38,022 nucleotides of DNA, taken from NCBI GenBank assembly GCA_014763885.1, contig JACXUO010000024.1, forward strand, positions 1-38,022, read 5' to 3'. The notes beneath the pieces were generated by a model. The model was not told the origin of the DNA and did not search any database. It was given only the letters and a program-made list of their open reading frames with translations. This DNA comes from Campylobacterales bacterium (GTDB lineage Bacteria; Campylobacterota; Campylobacteria; Campylobacterales; Sulfurovaceae). Below, piece after piece: positions 23,469 to 32,683 of this stretch. Numbering within the stretch: position 1 is the first letter of the stretch; each line of letters opens with the position of its first letter. A program made the translations under genes and the position numbers.

Positions 23469-24551
23469 TCTCACGATCGAACCGCGGCCTACCCCTTGCA
23501 TCTTCAGTTTCAGGTCAGATGGGTTGGAGGCGTACTCCAGGGCTACCTCTTCGGTGATCTTGTCTGCTTTGATCAGGTCAAGCAAATGCTGGTCAAAGGT
23601 TTGCGTACCATAGATCTCCTTACCCTCGAAAAGCGCATCGGGGATCTCATAGTCACGGTTTTCCATGATCAACTGTTCGATTCTTGCAGTCTTTTTCAAT
23701 ATTTCAACCCCTGCCATCCGGCCGCCTTTTTTCGTCGGTACCAGCCTTTGAGAGATGATCCCTTCAAGCACGGAAGCAAGAGAGGCACGGATACGGTTCT
23801 GCTCCTCTTTGGCAAACATACCGACAATTCTGTCAATCGTCTCTTTGGCATCAAGGGTGTGGAGTGTCGAGAACACCAGGTGCCCCGTATTGGCCGCATG
23901 CAGCGCGATATCGATCGTCTCCAGGTCCCTCATTTCCCCAACCAGGATGATATCGGGGTCTTCTCTCAGTGCCGCTCTCAGCGCATCGGAAAAAGAGTGG
24001 GTATCCTGACCGATGGCACGCTGGTTGATCAGGCATCCTCTGTCTTTATGGATAAACTCGATAGGATCTTCAATGGTGATGATGTGCTTGCTGGTCTCAC
24101 GATTGATCTTATCGATCATCGCGGCGAGTGTCGTTGATTTACCCGAACCCGTCACCCCGGTTACAAGTACCAGTCCGCGCTGTGCCTGGGTAAAGGTCTT
24201 GACCACTTCAGGAAGTCCAAGCTCATCGATGCTCAAAATCTTCACAGGAATAATACGGAAAACTGCTGACAGCCCGTCCATCTGATAGAAGATATTCACC
24301 CTGAAACGGTGGTCTTCCCCCAGCACATAGGTAAAGTCAAGGTTCTTATCGATCTTAAGCTTCTGATACTGTTCAGTGGTAGTGATCGACTTTACGATGG
24401 CGTCAACATTCTCCGCACTCAGCTCCTCTTTACCCATCAGTTTCAACTGTCCGTTCAAACGTACTCTTGTGATAGCACCCGATTTAATGTGAAGGTCAGA
24501 GCCCCCGTTACTGATCATCGTTCTTAAATAGAGTTTGAGTTTTTCTTCCAT
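23394..24551 (-). CDS. pilT: Type IV pilus retraction ATPase PilT
   Basis: A hexameric secretion-type ATPase that depolymerises type IV pili, on the cytoplasmic face of the inner membrane. Walker A VTGVTGSGKST lies near residue 138, the Asp box TIEDPIEF follows, and Walker B with the His box is DIILVGEMRD near 204. 385 residues is about 20-40 more than most PilT. The extra tail after GVGRGSIV is encoded partly by an 81-bp duplicated or inserted segment and is unlikely to be conserved. No other pilus gene is nearby; the gene follows tal by 24 nt, last in a run with clpS, clpA and aat. PilU is the alternative; PilT fits better by length and motifs. Confidence 0.9.
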   Translation of the reverse strand: MEEKLKLYLRTMISNGGSDLHIKSGAITRVRLNGQLKLMGKEELSAENVDAIVKSITTTEQYQKLKIDKNLDFTYVLGEDHRFRVNIFYQMDGLSAVFRIIPVKILSIDELGLPEVVKTFTQAQRGLVLVTGVTGSGKSTTLAAMIDKINRETSKHIITIEDPIEFIHKDRGCLINQRAIGQDTHSFSDALRAALREDPDIILVGEMRDLETIDIALHAANTGHLVFSTLHTLDAKETIDRIVGMFAKEEQNRIRASLASVLEGIISQRLVPTKKGGRMAGVEILKKTARIEQLIMENRDYEIPDALFEGKEIYGTQTFDQHLLDLIKADKITEEVALEYASNPSDLKLKMQGVGRGSIVRDFSYETGMVVAQRSHGGKALRNRE

Positions 24552-24575
24552 CCTGATGCTCCTGCCTTCCCGGAA

Positions 24576-25559
24576 TTACCTGATACTTTCGAGCATCTCT
24601 TCAAATGCCTTTTCAAATGCCATGAGCCCCTCTGAAAGCAATGTCTCATAGACCTCTTCCATCTTGACCCCTGCTTGTTCAACCGCATCAAAATGCGCAT
24701 CGATATGTGCCATATCAAGCGGCAGTTTAGCCGGTGTAGCACTCTCTTTGATATAGTGCTCGATCGTAGCAAGCGGTGCAGTATTGACTGATCTTGAAGC
24801 CAATAGTTCTCTGATGTAGTAGTCAGCGGGAAGGTCATCCCCCTTGACACCTGTACTTGCAAAGAGGGTTCTGATCTGAGGCGTCTTGTGTGACTCGATC
24901 AGCGCATAGATCTTCGCTGCATTGTAGTTCCCTACTTTGGCAGCATCCACGCCTGCTTCTTTCAGTTTCTCATCAAGCATTCTGTCAAAGCGGCTGACAA
25001 ATACAGAGATGACCGCATCTACTTTTGCCTGGCTTGCAGCGATCCCTTCTTTCATCGCCTCCACACATTTCAGTGCCTGCTGGGGAGAGAAGATCAGTGT
25101 GGCATTGACCGAAATACCCAGACTGAGAAGCTCCTTCATCGCTGCATATCCTGCCTCTGTAGCCGGTACTTTGACCATCACATTCGGCTCACCGATCGCT
25201 TCAAAGAGTCTTTTCCCCTCTTCTACCGTTCCGGCAGTATCGTTAGAGAGGAACGGGTCAACCTCGATAGAGATATATCCGTCATTCCCCTCCTCATAGT
25301 TGCCTCTCAGTGCCTGTGCCGCCGTTTTGATATCATGGATCGCCAACGCTTCATACTTCTCTTTGGCACTCTTGTCTGCCAAAGACTCCAGCTGTTCTTT
25401 ATATGCAGGGGAAGAGGTGATCGCTGAAGCAAAGATCGCCGGGTTGCTTGTCGCCCCGTTGATAATCCCTTTTTCTATCAGGGATGCAAACTCATTTTGC
25501 AAAAAATCTCTCTCGATAAAATCCAGCCACAACGAAAACCCTAACTCTCTATCTACCAT
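24576..25559 (-). CDS. tal: Transaldolase
   Basis: A pentose-phosphate-pathway enzyme that moves dihydroxyacetone units between sugar phosphates. The Schiff-base lysine is in VMVKVPATEAG near residue 130. NGATSNPAIFA near the N-terminus is the phosphate-side motif, and SVFVSRFDRMLD follows later. 327 residues is the length of the Campylobacter/actinobacterial-style Tal. It starts at 25557-25559, 12 nt after aat, and precedes pilT. Nothing about its neighbours explains the placement. Confidence 0.93.
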   Translation of the reverse strand: MVDRELGFSLWLDFIERDFLQNEFASLIEKGIINGATSNPAIFASAITSSPAYKEQLESLADKSAKEKYEALAIHDIKTAAQALRGNYEEGNDGYISIEVDPFLSNDTAGTVEEGKRLFEAIGEPNVMVKVPATEAGYAAMKELLSLGISVNATLIFSPQQALKCVEAMKEGIAASQAKVDAVISVFVSRFDRMLDEKLKEAGVDAAKVGNYNAAKIYALIESHKTPQIRTLFASTGVKGDDLPADYYIRELLASRSVNTAPLATIEHYIKESATPAKLPLDMAHIDAHFDAVEQAGVKMEEVYETLLSEGLMAFEKAFEEMLESIR

Positions 25560-25571
25560 TTCACTCTATCC

Positions 25572-26306
25572 TTATTCTTGGTTGTATTTTTCATATGTCC
25601 ATTCGAAATCATGCCAGCTTCCCAGATCACTTGGTTTTTGCAGCGTCTGTGCAAGGGCATCGAGGAATATATCCCTTGCAACCACCTCCGCACCGAGACC
25701 GATCATATGATCTGTCGGCATCTGACAGTCTATAAAATCATAGCCTTTTGCAGCTAAAACATCGCTAAGGGCCTTGAATGCCACTTTTGAAGCGTCCTTG
25801 ACCAGAGAGAACATCGATTCCCCAAAAAAGGCCTTGCCCATAGCAATGCCGTAGAGCCCGCCGACCAGAATCCCCTCCTGATAGACCTCTACACTGTGCG
25901 CGAACCCCTCGTCATACAGACAAATAAATGCCTCTATCAGTTCGGGTACGATCCATGATCCATGCTGACCTTCCCTGGGTACTGTGGCACAGTAGCGTAT
26001 CACCTTTTCAAAGTGATGGTCAAACTTCACCGTGAACCTGCCCGATCGCAATACCCGGCGGAAAGATTTTCTCACATAAAATTTTTCAGGGTAAAGAAGC
26101 AGTCTGGGATTGGGCGACCACCAGAGTATCGGATCCCCGGGGCTGTACCACGGGAAGATCCCTTTGCGGTAGGCTGTCAGAAGCGTATGGGAGGAGAGAT
26201 CACCGCCATAGGCCAGCAATCCCTCATCAGAGGCAAATCTGGGATTGGGGAAGTGGGCCGCCCTCAGCGGCGGCACAAAGTAGTCTTCGTCAAATATCGA
26301 TGACAA
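25572..26306 (-). CDS. aat: Leucyl/phenylalanyl-tRNA--protein transferase
   Basis: Adds Leu or Phe from tRNA to proteins with N-terminal Lys or Arg, creating an N-degron for ClpS. Diagnostic block: RKGIFPWYSPGDPILWWSPNPR, seen here in two parts (RKGIFPWYS, then ILWWSPNPR). VGGLYGIAMGKAFFGESMFS follows in the C-terminal half. The 244-residue frame starts with TTG (26304-26306) directly after the clpA TGA; GAGGAG lies 6 nt upstream, and no usable ATG occurs until far inside. Coupled to clpA, it completes a ClpS-ClpA-Aat operon. Confidence 0.95.
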   Translation of the reverse strand: MSSIFDEDYFVPPLRAAHFPNPRFASDEGLLAYGGDLSSHTLLTAYRKGIFPWYSPGDPILWWSPNPRLLLYPEKFYVRKSFRRVLRSGRFTVKFDHHFEKVIRYCATVPREGQHGSWIVPELIEAFICLYDEGFAHSVEVYQEGILVGGLYGIAMGKAFFGESMFSLVKDASKVAFKALSDVLAAKGYDFIDCQMPTDHMIGLGAEVVARDIFLDALAQTLQKPSDLGSWHDFEWTYEKYNQE

Positions 26307-28496
26307 TCACCGCTCCTCATATTCAAACTGCAATTGCCCCTCTTTGAAGTCCACCTTCACCTTCCCGCCTTTTTTGAGCCTGCCGAAGAGTATCTCATCC
26401 GTCAATGCCTCTTTGACCTTCTCATCGATCACACGGGCAATGTGCCTTGCACCGTACCGCTCGTCATATCCCTCTTCTGCCAGGTACTCTTTCGCCTTTC
26501 CGGTCAGTTTGACTTTCACTTTTTTCGCTTTCAGCAGATCATTGAGCTTATCCGCCTCGATATCTACGATCTGTACCAGTGCATCCATCTTCAGCGGCTT
26601 AAACTCAATTGTAGCGCTCAAACGGTTCCTGAACTCCGGAGAGAAGAATGCCGCCAGTGCCTTGTCGGTCTTCATCGTCGTATCTTTCGTAAAGCCCATC
26701 ACATTGGGCTCTTTTGTACCGATGTTGGAGGTCATGATCAGGATCACGTTTTTAAAGTCGCTGACCACGCCGTTGTTATCCGTCAGCTTCGCACCGTCCA
26801 TCACCTGAAGGAGGATATTCATGATATCAGGGTGCGCCTTTTCGATCTCGTCAAGCAGAAGCACCGTATGCGGATGTTTTTTGATCATCTCGGTCAAGAG
26901 TCCCCCCTGCTCATACCCCACATATCCAGGAGGTGCACCGACCAGTCTGCTGATCGTATGCGGCTCCATATACTCACTCATATCCAGACGCTCGAAGTGT
27001 ACATGCATCGTTTCTGCAAGCTGCGTCGCCAATGCCGTTTTACCGACACCTGTCGGACCCACAAAGAGGAATGATCCTATCGGTCTGTTGGGCGCATTGA
27101 GCCCTGCATAGGAGCGTTTGATCGCACGGCTGACTGCTTCGATCGCCTGATCCTGTCCGATGATCTTCTCTTTGAGATCAGACTCAAGCGTTTGAAGCTT
27201 GCGCGTATCGTCTGTGCCGACCACGGTAGAAGGAAGCTTCAGACTTCTTGCCACACTCTCTTCGATATCTTTGGGCTTCACTTTGACATTCTCAAGCCCC
27301 TGCAGCATAAAGTGCGCTCCCACCTCATCGATGATATCCATCGCCTTGTCAGGGAGGAACCTGTCATGCAGATACTTCACCGAAAGATCGATCGCCGTAC
27401 GCAGTGCCGCATCGGAGAAGCTGATCCTGTGGTAATCTTCATACTTGTGCTGCACCCCTTTCAGGATCGTAAAGGTATCTTCGATGCTTGGCTCCTCCAC
27501 ATCGATCTTGGCAAACCTGCGGCTGAGTGCCTTGTCTTTGTCAAAGAAGTTTCTGTACTCTGCATAGGTTGTTGCACCAATACACTTCAGGTCGCCCCTG
27601 GCAAGTGCTGGTTTGAGTAGGTTGCTTGCATCCATGCTTCCCCCACTGGTGGCACCTGCTCCCACCATCGTATGGATCTCATCGACAAAAAGTATCGCGT
27701 TCTTCTCCTCGGTGAGTTCAGCGATGATCCCCTTCAGACGCTTCTCAAAGTCACCCCGATACTTTGTCCCCGAAACCAGGGCTCCCATATCCAGCGCATA
27801 GACCTTGGCATCTTTGATCACATCCGGCACTTCGCCCTCGCTGATCTTCAGTGCCAGCCCTTCGGCGATCGCGGTTTTACCGACACCGGGTTCTCCCACA
27901 AGCAGCGGGTTGTTCTTCTTGCGGCGGCAGAGTGTCTGCATCACCCTGGCGATTTCATTCTCACGCCCGATCACCGGATCGATCTTGCCGCTCTTTGCAA
28001 ACTCCACAAGCTCTGTCGTAAACTCGCTAAGCAGAGAATCTCCCTCTTTCTCTTTGCCTTTCTGGGTCTTGTTTTCAGGCTCTCTGTGCGAGATCACCTC
28101 GAGTACATCGACACGTGCGATCTCCTCTTTTTTCATCAGGTAGACCGCATAGGAGTGCTCCTGCATAAAGATCGCAGCGATCATATCCCCCACACTTGCC
28201 TCACTACGGCCAGAGGAGTGGATATGCGTCATCATATCATTGATGGTCCTTGAAAGCGCTACCGTCTCAAAAGGCTCCACCTGATACTCCAGTGTAGGGA
28301 TCGTCTTGCTGATATGCTCCAGGATCCCTTTTTCAAGTGCCGCGGGGTTGGCCATAAGTGCCGAGAATATCTCTTTCCCCTCTTTGCTTCTCACGATCGC
28401 CAAAAAGACATGTTCTACCGTCAGATACTCATGTCTGTTCTCTTTGGCATAGGCAACTGCATGCTTAAATACATCATTCAATGCCATACTTATCAT
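26307..28496 (-). CDS. clpA: ATP-dependent Clp protease ATP-binding subunit ClpA
   Basis: A double-ring AAA+ unfoldase that feeds substrates to ClpP. The N-domain (about 1-140) binds ClpS. D1 has Walker [10 protein letters not shown] near residue 205 and Walker [12 protein letters not shown]2 has GPTGVGKTA near 484 and [11 protein letters not shown]. The ClpP-docking loop position holds MGF near 600 instead of the usual IGL/IGF, still compatible with docking. 729 residues, close to E. coli ClpA (758), with no ClpB-type middle coiled coil. ATG at 28494-28496 lies 2 nt after the clpS stop; an in-frame ATG three codons later is also possible. clpP is not in the window. Confidence 0.96.
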   Translation of the reverse strand: MISMALNDVFKHAVAYAKENRHEYLTVEHVFLAIVRSKEGKEIFSALMANPAALEKGILEHISKTIPTLEYQVEPFETVALSRTINDMMTHIHSSGRSEASVGDMIAAIFMQEHSYAVYLMKKEEIARVDVLEVISHREPENKTQKGKEKEGDSLLSEFTTELVEFAKSGKIDPVIGRENEIARVMQTLCRRKKNNPLLVGEPGVGKTAIAEGLALKISEGEVPDVIKDAKVYALDMGALVSGTKYRGDFEKRLKGIIAELTEEKNAILFVDEIHTMVGAGATSGGSMDASNLLKPALARGDLKCIGATTYAEYRNFFDKDKALSRRFAKIDVEEPSIEDTFTILKGVQHKYEDYHRISFSDAALRTAIDLSVKYLHDRFLPDKAMDIIDEVGAHFMLQGLENVKVKPKDIEESVARSLKLPSTVVGTDDTRKLQTLESDLKEKIIGQDQAIEAVSRAIKRSYAGLNAPNRPIGSFLFVGPTGVGKTALATQLAETMHVHFERLDMSEYMEPHTISRLVGAPPGYVGYEQGGLLTEMIKKHPHTVLLLDEIEKAHPDIMNILLQVMDGAKLTDNNGVVSDFKNVILIMTSNIGTKEPNVMGFTKDTTMKTDKALAAFFSPEFRNRLSATIEFKPLKMDALVQIVDIEADKLNDLLKAKKVKVKLTGKAKEYLAEEGYDERYGARHIARVIDEKVKEALTDEILFGRLKKGGKVKVDFKEGQLQFEYEER

Positions 28497-28498
28497 AA

Positions 28499-28798
28499 TT
28501 AACTATCCTCTTCTATTGTGGCGAGCAGCGGAAACTCATTCTGTTTCGCCTTCTGTCTGACCTGCTCGGCTTTCGTCTGCGCGATCTCAAAGCTATAGAC
28601 ACCACACACGCCGATACCCTTTTCATGGATTTCGATCATGATCTTCTCTGCCTCCATGGCATTTTTGTGAAAGATGCTCATCAGTACATCCACGACAAAG
28701 TCCATACTCGTATAGTCATCGTTGTGCAGCAGTACTCTGAACATCCTGGGCTCTTCGAGCTCCAAACTGGTCTCTATCTCTTCTTCTATCTTTGGCAT
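28499..28798 (-). CDS. clpS: ClpS adaptor protein
   Basis: Delivers N-degron substrates to ClpA and blocks others. 99 residues. The core motif VLLHNDDYTSMDFVVDVL contains the Asn-Asp pair that binds the substrate alpha-amino group; KAMEA-type and EIHEKGIGVCGVYS segments follow as in the family (here NAMEAEKIMIEIH). It heads clpS-clpA-aat-tal-pilT. The start ATG at 28796-28798 has AGGAATTTTAACATACT upstream. Confidence 0.96.
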   Translation of the reverse strand: MPKIEEEIETSLELEEPRMFRVLLHNDDYTSMDFVVDVLMSIFHKNAMEAEKIMIEIHEKGIGVCGVYSFEIAQTKAEQVRQKAKQNEFPLLATIEEDS

Positions 28799-28836
28799 AG
28801 TATGTTAAAATTCCTGTAAGTTGATCTATAAATTAC

Positions 28837-28909
28837 CGTCATACCGGGCGCCTTCATGGGCTCAGAGATTTTCGAAAACACAAGGTTCTCGCCAGGTTGC
28901 GGAATGACG
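28837..28909. repeat. Palindromic REP-like intergenic element
   Basis: 73 bp with inverted ends CGTCATACCG and CGGAATGACG (9 of 10 pairs). The inside has further partial symmetry around TTTTCGAAAA (28870-28879). It lies in the divergent clpS/bioD gap. The CGTCATTCCG end resembles palindromic repeats common in proteobacterial intergenic DNA. Confidence 0.6.
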
Positions 28910-28922
28910 TTTATAGCTTAAA

Positions 28923-28928
28923 TATTAT
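28923..28928 (+). promoter_or_regulatory. -10 box of the bioD promoter
   Basis: TATTAT in AAATATTATACAC, 23 nt upstream of the chosen bioD ATG. Confidence 0.45.
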
Positions 28929-28951
28929 ACACAAAAACTTAGGAAATGCAA

Positions 28952-29587
28952 ATGCCCTCACTCTTTATCACCGCAACAGGCACCCATGTAGGAAAAACGC
29001 ACACCACACTCAAACTGATCGAAGCCTTCGCAAAAAAAGGGATCAGAGTGGGTGCCTTCAAACCGATCGAAACCGGTGTAAAAGATGAACCGCTAGATGC
29101 CAAAGCACTCCTTGAAGCGTGTCAAAAATGCAACCCTGATTTTGCAGACCTTACCCCAAAAGATATCACCGCGTATACCTTTGCTCTGCCTGCTGCCCCC
29201 TACTGTGCTGATATCAAGCAGGAGATAGAGCTCGAAAAGATCTTTGACAAATATAACGAACTTTCCAAACGTTGCGATCTTTTACTCGTCGAAGGTGCAG
29301 GCGGACTGATGGTACCCATCACTCAAACTTATAAGATGATAGACCTGGCCAAAGACCTCAATGCACCTCTGCTTCTTGTTACCCCAAGCCGTCTGGGGTG
29401 TATCAACGATACCCTCCTCTCACTGGAAGTACTTCACTCAAGAGATATCGACTTTGACTGGTGTGTGAATCTATACGAAGACAGGGAAAGTTTTGCAGAG
29501 GTGACACAGCCTTACTATGATGCGGTGTTTCCTGGGTGGTGGAGCGTGGAAAAAAATCTTGAAGCGTTTGTAAACCGATTGCGTTAA
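28952..29587 (+). CDS. bioD: Dethiobiotin synthetase
   Basis: Closes the ureido ring of dethiobiotin from diaminopelargonate, CO2 and ATP, the penultimate biotin step. The P-loop TATGTHVGKTHTT lies at residues 5-16; KPIETGV carries the substrate lysine, and LLVEGAGGLMVPI is the second signature. 211 residues. Of two ATGs (28946 and 28952) I prefer the second, because AGGAA is 7 nt away; it abuts the first. The other bio genes are absent here. It is 67 nt upstream of pyrB, which has its own promoter. Confidence 0.94.
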   Translation: MPSLFITATGTHVGKTHTTLKLIEAFAKKGIRVGAFKPIETGVKDEPLDAKALLEACQKCNPDFADLTPKDITAYTFALPAAPYCADIKQEIELEKIFDKYNELSKRCDLLLVEGAGGLMVPITQTYKMIDLAKDLNAPLLLVTPSRLGCINDTLLSLEVLHSRDIDFDWCVNLYEDRESFAEVTQPYYDAVFPGWWSVEKNLEAFVNRLR

Positions 29588-29624
29588 AACAATTATTCAA
29601 AACCCATTTTTACCACCCCTTTGC

Positions 29625-29630
29625 TATAAT
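29625..29630 (+). promoter_or_regulatory. -10 box of the pyrB promoter
   Basis: Perfect TATAAT with an extended TGC in front (TTTGCTATAATG), 24 nt upstream of the pyrB ATG; AAAGGACG forms the Shine-Dalgarno. Confidence 0.75.
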
Positions 29631-29654
29631 GTCAAATTAAAACAAAGGACGTTT

Positions 29655-30533
29655 ATGCAACATCTCGTAGATACTTATGACCTCACTGACCAACAGATAA
29701 AAGAGCTGCTGCGGGATGCCAAAAACTTCAAATACCAAAAACCTATCCAGCTTCTGAGAGACAAGCTGCTTATCACGCTCTTTTTCGAAAACTCGACAAG
29801 AACAAGAAGCTCATTTGAAGTCGCGGCAAAAAGACTTGGTGCGGCGGTGGTACACCTTGATCCCTCACGTTCATCGACAAAAAAGGGTGAAACACTCGAA
29901 GACACCTTTGCCAATCTCTGTGCGATGGAACCCGACGGCATCATCATCCGCCACTCTGAGAATGAGGTGCCCAAACAGCTGGCAGATATGGAGCTCAGCT
30001 CTGTGATCAACGCAGGAGCCGGGAACCATGCCCACCCTACTCAGGCACTGCTTGATCTCTTCACAATGATAGAGCACTTTGACGGAGAGATTGAGGGGAA
30101 AACCGTTGCGATCGTAGGTGATATTGTCAGTTCACGTGTCGCAAGCTCCGGTATCCGTCTTTTAACAAGAATGGGGATGAATGTTGTATTGGTTGCGCCA
30201 AAACCCTTCATGCCCGAAAGCGACCTTCCCCAGTACGAGAAACTCGAAGAGGTGATAGACAAGGTCGATGTGATCATGAGCCTCCGTGCACAGCTGGAGC
30301 GCCATGCGACACCGATCTTTGAGGACTACGAGGAGTATGCGAAACACTACTGTATCACAAAAGAGCGTCTGGGTGACAGAAATATCCTCCTGCTTCACCC
30401 GGGACCGGTCATGAGAAACATCGATATCAGCGATGAGATGCTGGAAGACCCGAGATGCAAAGTCCTGGAGCAGGTCAAAAACGGTGTCTATGTACGTATG
30501 GCCGTACTGAAACTCCTTATGCTGGATGCATAA
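29655..30533 (+). CDS. pyrB: Aspartate carbamoyltransferase catalytic subunit
   Basis: Second step of pyrimidine synthesis: carbamoyl phosphate plus aspartate. The carbamoyl-phosphate motif FFENSTRTRSSFE lies near residue 44, followed by HPTQALLDLFT and LLHPGPVMRNIDIS. 292 residues, slightly short compared with about 305. No pyrI follows, so it is the unregulated-trimer or pyrC-associated type. A heptanucleotide array begins right after its TAA, followed by a palindromic terminator-like element. The paralogous argF is at the right edge. Confidence 0.97.
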   Translation: MQHLVDTYDLTDQQIKELLRDAKNFKYQKPIQLLRDKLLITLFFENSTRTRSSFEVAAKRLGAAVVHLDPSRSSTKKGETLEDTFANLCAMEPDGIIIRHSENEVPKQLADMELSSVINAGAGNHAHPTQALLDLFTMIEHFDGEIEGKTVAIVGDIVSSRVASSGIRLLTRMGMNVVLVAPKPFMPESDLPQYEKLEEVIDKVDVIMSLRAQLERHATPIFEDYEEYAKHYCITKERLGDRNILLLHPGPVMRNIDISDEMLEDPRCKVLEQVKNGVYVRMAVLKLLMLDA

Positions 30534-30568
30534 GTAGAGCATTGAGTGCTGAGTGTTGAGCAGTGAGA
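30534..30568. repeat. Degenerate heptanucleotide repeat after the pyrB stop
   Basis: Five 7-nt units: GTAGAGC, ATTGAGT, GCTGAGT, GTTGAGC, AGTGAGA. It begins at the first base after the stop codon, as at leuS. Confidence 0.7.
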
Positions 30569-30610
30569 CTTTTTTTCAACAAAGTTGAAAATATATTAAT
30601 CAAAAGAGGT

Positions 30611-30719
30611 GTCGACTCGAACGACCTTGTAAGATCAATACTGTTTGCGCATTAGCAAATAGTATGAGCGATTCGAGAGGGTCGACGCTTTTTTGCTTAC
30701 TTTTTTCTAAAAAAAGTAA
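30611..30719 (+). terminator. Palindromic element with T runs, probable pyrB terminator
   Basis: Outer GTCGAC boxes (30611-30616 and 30681-30686) and flanking TCGAA/TTCGA enclose an 11-bp inner hairpin (30638-30648 with 30655-30665, one G-T pair). T6 follows at 30689-30694. A second 10-bp AT hairpin, TTACTTTTTT with AAAAAAGTAA, spans 30697-30719. The complexity suggests a repeated mobile-type element used as a terminator. Confidence 0.55.
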
Positions 30720-30744
30720 AGAATAGCACTAAGGTAAAGAGAGA

Positions 30745-31713
30745 ATGTGGCTTAATAAGGAAGATGGTTTTACTCAAATAAACAAACTTTCTAAAGCGAA
30801 AATTCCCTTTCTCACCATCATCTCCTACGACAAAACAAAGATCTTCGCACAGCCCCTTGATAAACTGGACAAGGACATTTACTACAAACTGGAAGGGTGG
30901 CGAAACTATCCCGCAGAAAAACGTACCAAGGATTTTACCTTTTCCAAAACCCCTGTCGATTTTGGCACCTATAAAAAAACCCTTGAGAAAGTACTCGAAG
31001 AGATACGCTCAGGCAACACCTATCTGCTCAACCTTACCTTCAGAACCCCTATCGAAACAGACCTTAGTCTCAAAGAGATCTTTACCTATGCCAGAGCAAA
31101 ATACAAACTCTACTTTAAAGACCAGTTCATCTGCTTCTCCCCCGAACGTTTTGTCGAGATAGAGGAGAACACCATCGCAACCTACCCGATGAAGGGCACG
31201 ATCGATGCCAATCGTCCCAATGCGGAAGAGACGATCCTCTCAGACCAAAAAGAGATGGCGGAACATGTGATGATCGTCGATCTGATGCGCAATGATCTTG
31301 GGATCATAGGAGAAGAGGTACAAGTAGAAAAGTTCCGTTATATCGACAGGATCAAAGCCGGCGACAAAGAGCTGCTTCAGGTCAGCTCCAAAATCACTGC
31401 CAGACTCCCGGAGAACTGGAGGGAACATCTGGGCAGCCTGCTGGAGCAGATCCTGCCTGCCGGTTCCATCTCGGGTACACCGAAAAAAAGCACGGTCGAT
31501 ATCATCAGGCGTACGGAGAACTATGAGCGAGGTTTCTATACGGGTATCTTTGGCGTCTTTGACGGAGAGAGTTTCCGCTCAAGCGTCATGATACGTTTCA
31601 TCGACAAAGAGGGGGAGCAGCTCTTTTACAAAAGCGGCGGGGGGATCACGATAGACTCGGATGCCCGAAGCGAATATGAAGAGCTGATCGACAAGGTCTA
31701 TCTGCCGTTTTAG
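30745..31713 (+). CDS. pabB: Aminodeoxychorismate synthase component I-like protein
   Basis: A chorismate-binding enzyme expected to make 4-amino-4-deoxychorismate for p-aminobenzoate and folate. Motifs: LLNLTFRTP, CFSPERFVEI, TYPMKGTIDANRP (the catalytic Lys of PIKGT), DLMRNDLG, PAGSISGTPKKSTVDII and the late GGGITIDSDARSEYEE. 322 residues, short because the N-terminal subdomain of full PabB is reduced, as in stand-alone Campylobacterota forms. Neither pabA nor pabC is adjacent. TrpE or isochorismate synthase are less likely given PMKGT and length. ATG at 30745; AAGGTAAAGAGAGA provides a weak Shine-Dalgarno. Confidence 0.88.
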   Translation: MWLNKEDGFTQINKLSKAKIPFLTIISYDKTKIFAQPLDKLDKDIYYKLEGWRNYPAEKRTKDFTFSKTPVDFGTYKKTLEKVLEEIRSGNTYLLNLTFRTPIETDLSLKEIFTYARAKYKLYFKDQFICFSPERFVEIEENTIATYPMKGTIDANRPNAEETILSDQKEMAEHVMIVDLMRNDLGIIGEEVQVEKFRYIDRIKAGDKELLQVSSKITARLPENWREHLGSLLEQILPAGSISGTPKKSTVDIIRRTENYERGFYTGIFGVFDGESFRSSVMIRFIDKEGEQLFYKSGGGITIDSDARSEYEELIDKVYLPF

Positions 31714-31957
31714 CCCGAAAGAATGTGAAGGAACTCACGGAAGTGGAGACTTTCACCCCAAGGGCATTTCCTACGGGCAGTCCCACAACTATTTTTTAAG
31801 CATTAAAAAGTTGTTCTTTTCAGCGTTATCAATGATTTTTTGCGTGAAAACTTCAAAATATCCCGCTTTTCAATCGGGTTATCTACAGGATACACAACAA
31901 TAAAACCTCCGCTTCCAAATAAACATAAGTTCTCTCACCGTCCTATAAACATTCAAA
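31714..31957. other. Gene-free gap after pabB
   Basis: 244 bp with no supportable gene. It holds a 15-nt sequence shared (inverted) with lptE (31752-31766) and a hairpin-like ACAAC/GTTGT with T/A tracts (31785-31814), followed by TCTTTT, a weak candidate terminator for pabB. Confidence 0.5.
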
Positions 31958-32620
31958 CTACTTGATATCCACCTCAAAGTAACCGCATTTTTGCACAGGA
32001 ATACCGTTCACTACACCGGTCAGACTCCCATAGTCCAGGATCACCGGATTCTCTGCGTCATCCGAACCGCCGCTGCCGTTGTTATTAGCACTGCTCACAC
32101 CAGTGCAATTACATATCCCGTTTTGTATCTGGAGATATTTGATTGTACTGGTATCAAATGCGCTGCTATCAACCGTATCCGTTGCAAATACATTCGAGGC
32201 TGTCCCGTATGTGCTGTTGATTACCTGTATAGCGTATCGTATGGTACTGCCCGGGATGCGTTTTGGATTGGTTGTGCCGTTTACCTGATCATTGACCACA
32301 CAGGAAGTTTTAGAAACAGAGATAGAGGGGGTATATGAATAGAGGATATCAAATGGCTGATCTATAGAGCTGAAATTGTATGAATATTGATCATAGTTGG
32401 TCGTATTCTCCTGTACACCTATAGTAGCACTAGAGCCATCCGCATCATTACTTGGATTTGATCTGACCGGATAACGAAATCGAATATCTCCGTTTTTATA
32501 CAATACTGTCTGGAATGTAAAATTCCCGCCATTTGTCACACACAGACCCAATAGATACAGTGCACATTTGGGGATCTCCGTATATGTCACTACCAACCTC
32601 TGGGTATCACCGCTTCCCAT
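31958..32620 (-). pseudogene. 3' remnant of a surface protein with a DUF11-like repeat
   Basis: 220 codons. The N-terminal part (FQTVLYKNGDIRFRY, then SATIGVQ) matches the beta-sandwich seen before repeat domains in large exported proteins. The C-terminal part, PGSTIRYAIQVINS with ASNVFATDTV, is a DUF11-type (conserved repeat) domain. It has no signal peptide and no Shine-Dalgarno. Upstream the same frame still reads domain-like sequence (IKYET) before hitting TGA, so the first domain is cut. I infer a truncated remnant; a re-used small protein is possible. Cys residues (CVVND, CNCTG) could form disulfides. Confidence 0.6.
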
Positions 32621-32667
32621 AGTCTCATATTTGATATTTAATCAGAAAAAATAAGGGAGGGGAAAGC

Positions 32668-32683
32668 GTCTCTCATCCGAGAC
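32668..32683 (-). terminator. Short hairpin downstream of the 151-aa gene
   Basis: GTCTC (32668-32672) with GAGAC (32679-32683). On the minus strand a pyrimidine-rich stretch ending in T6 follows about 15 nt later. Weak. The remaining 32621-32741 holds no gene. Confidence 0.3.
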
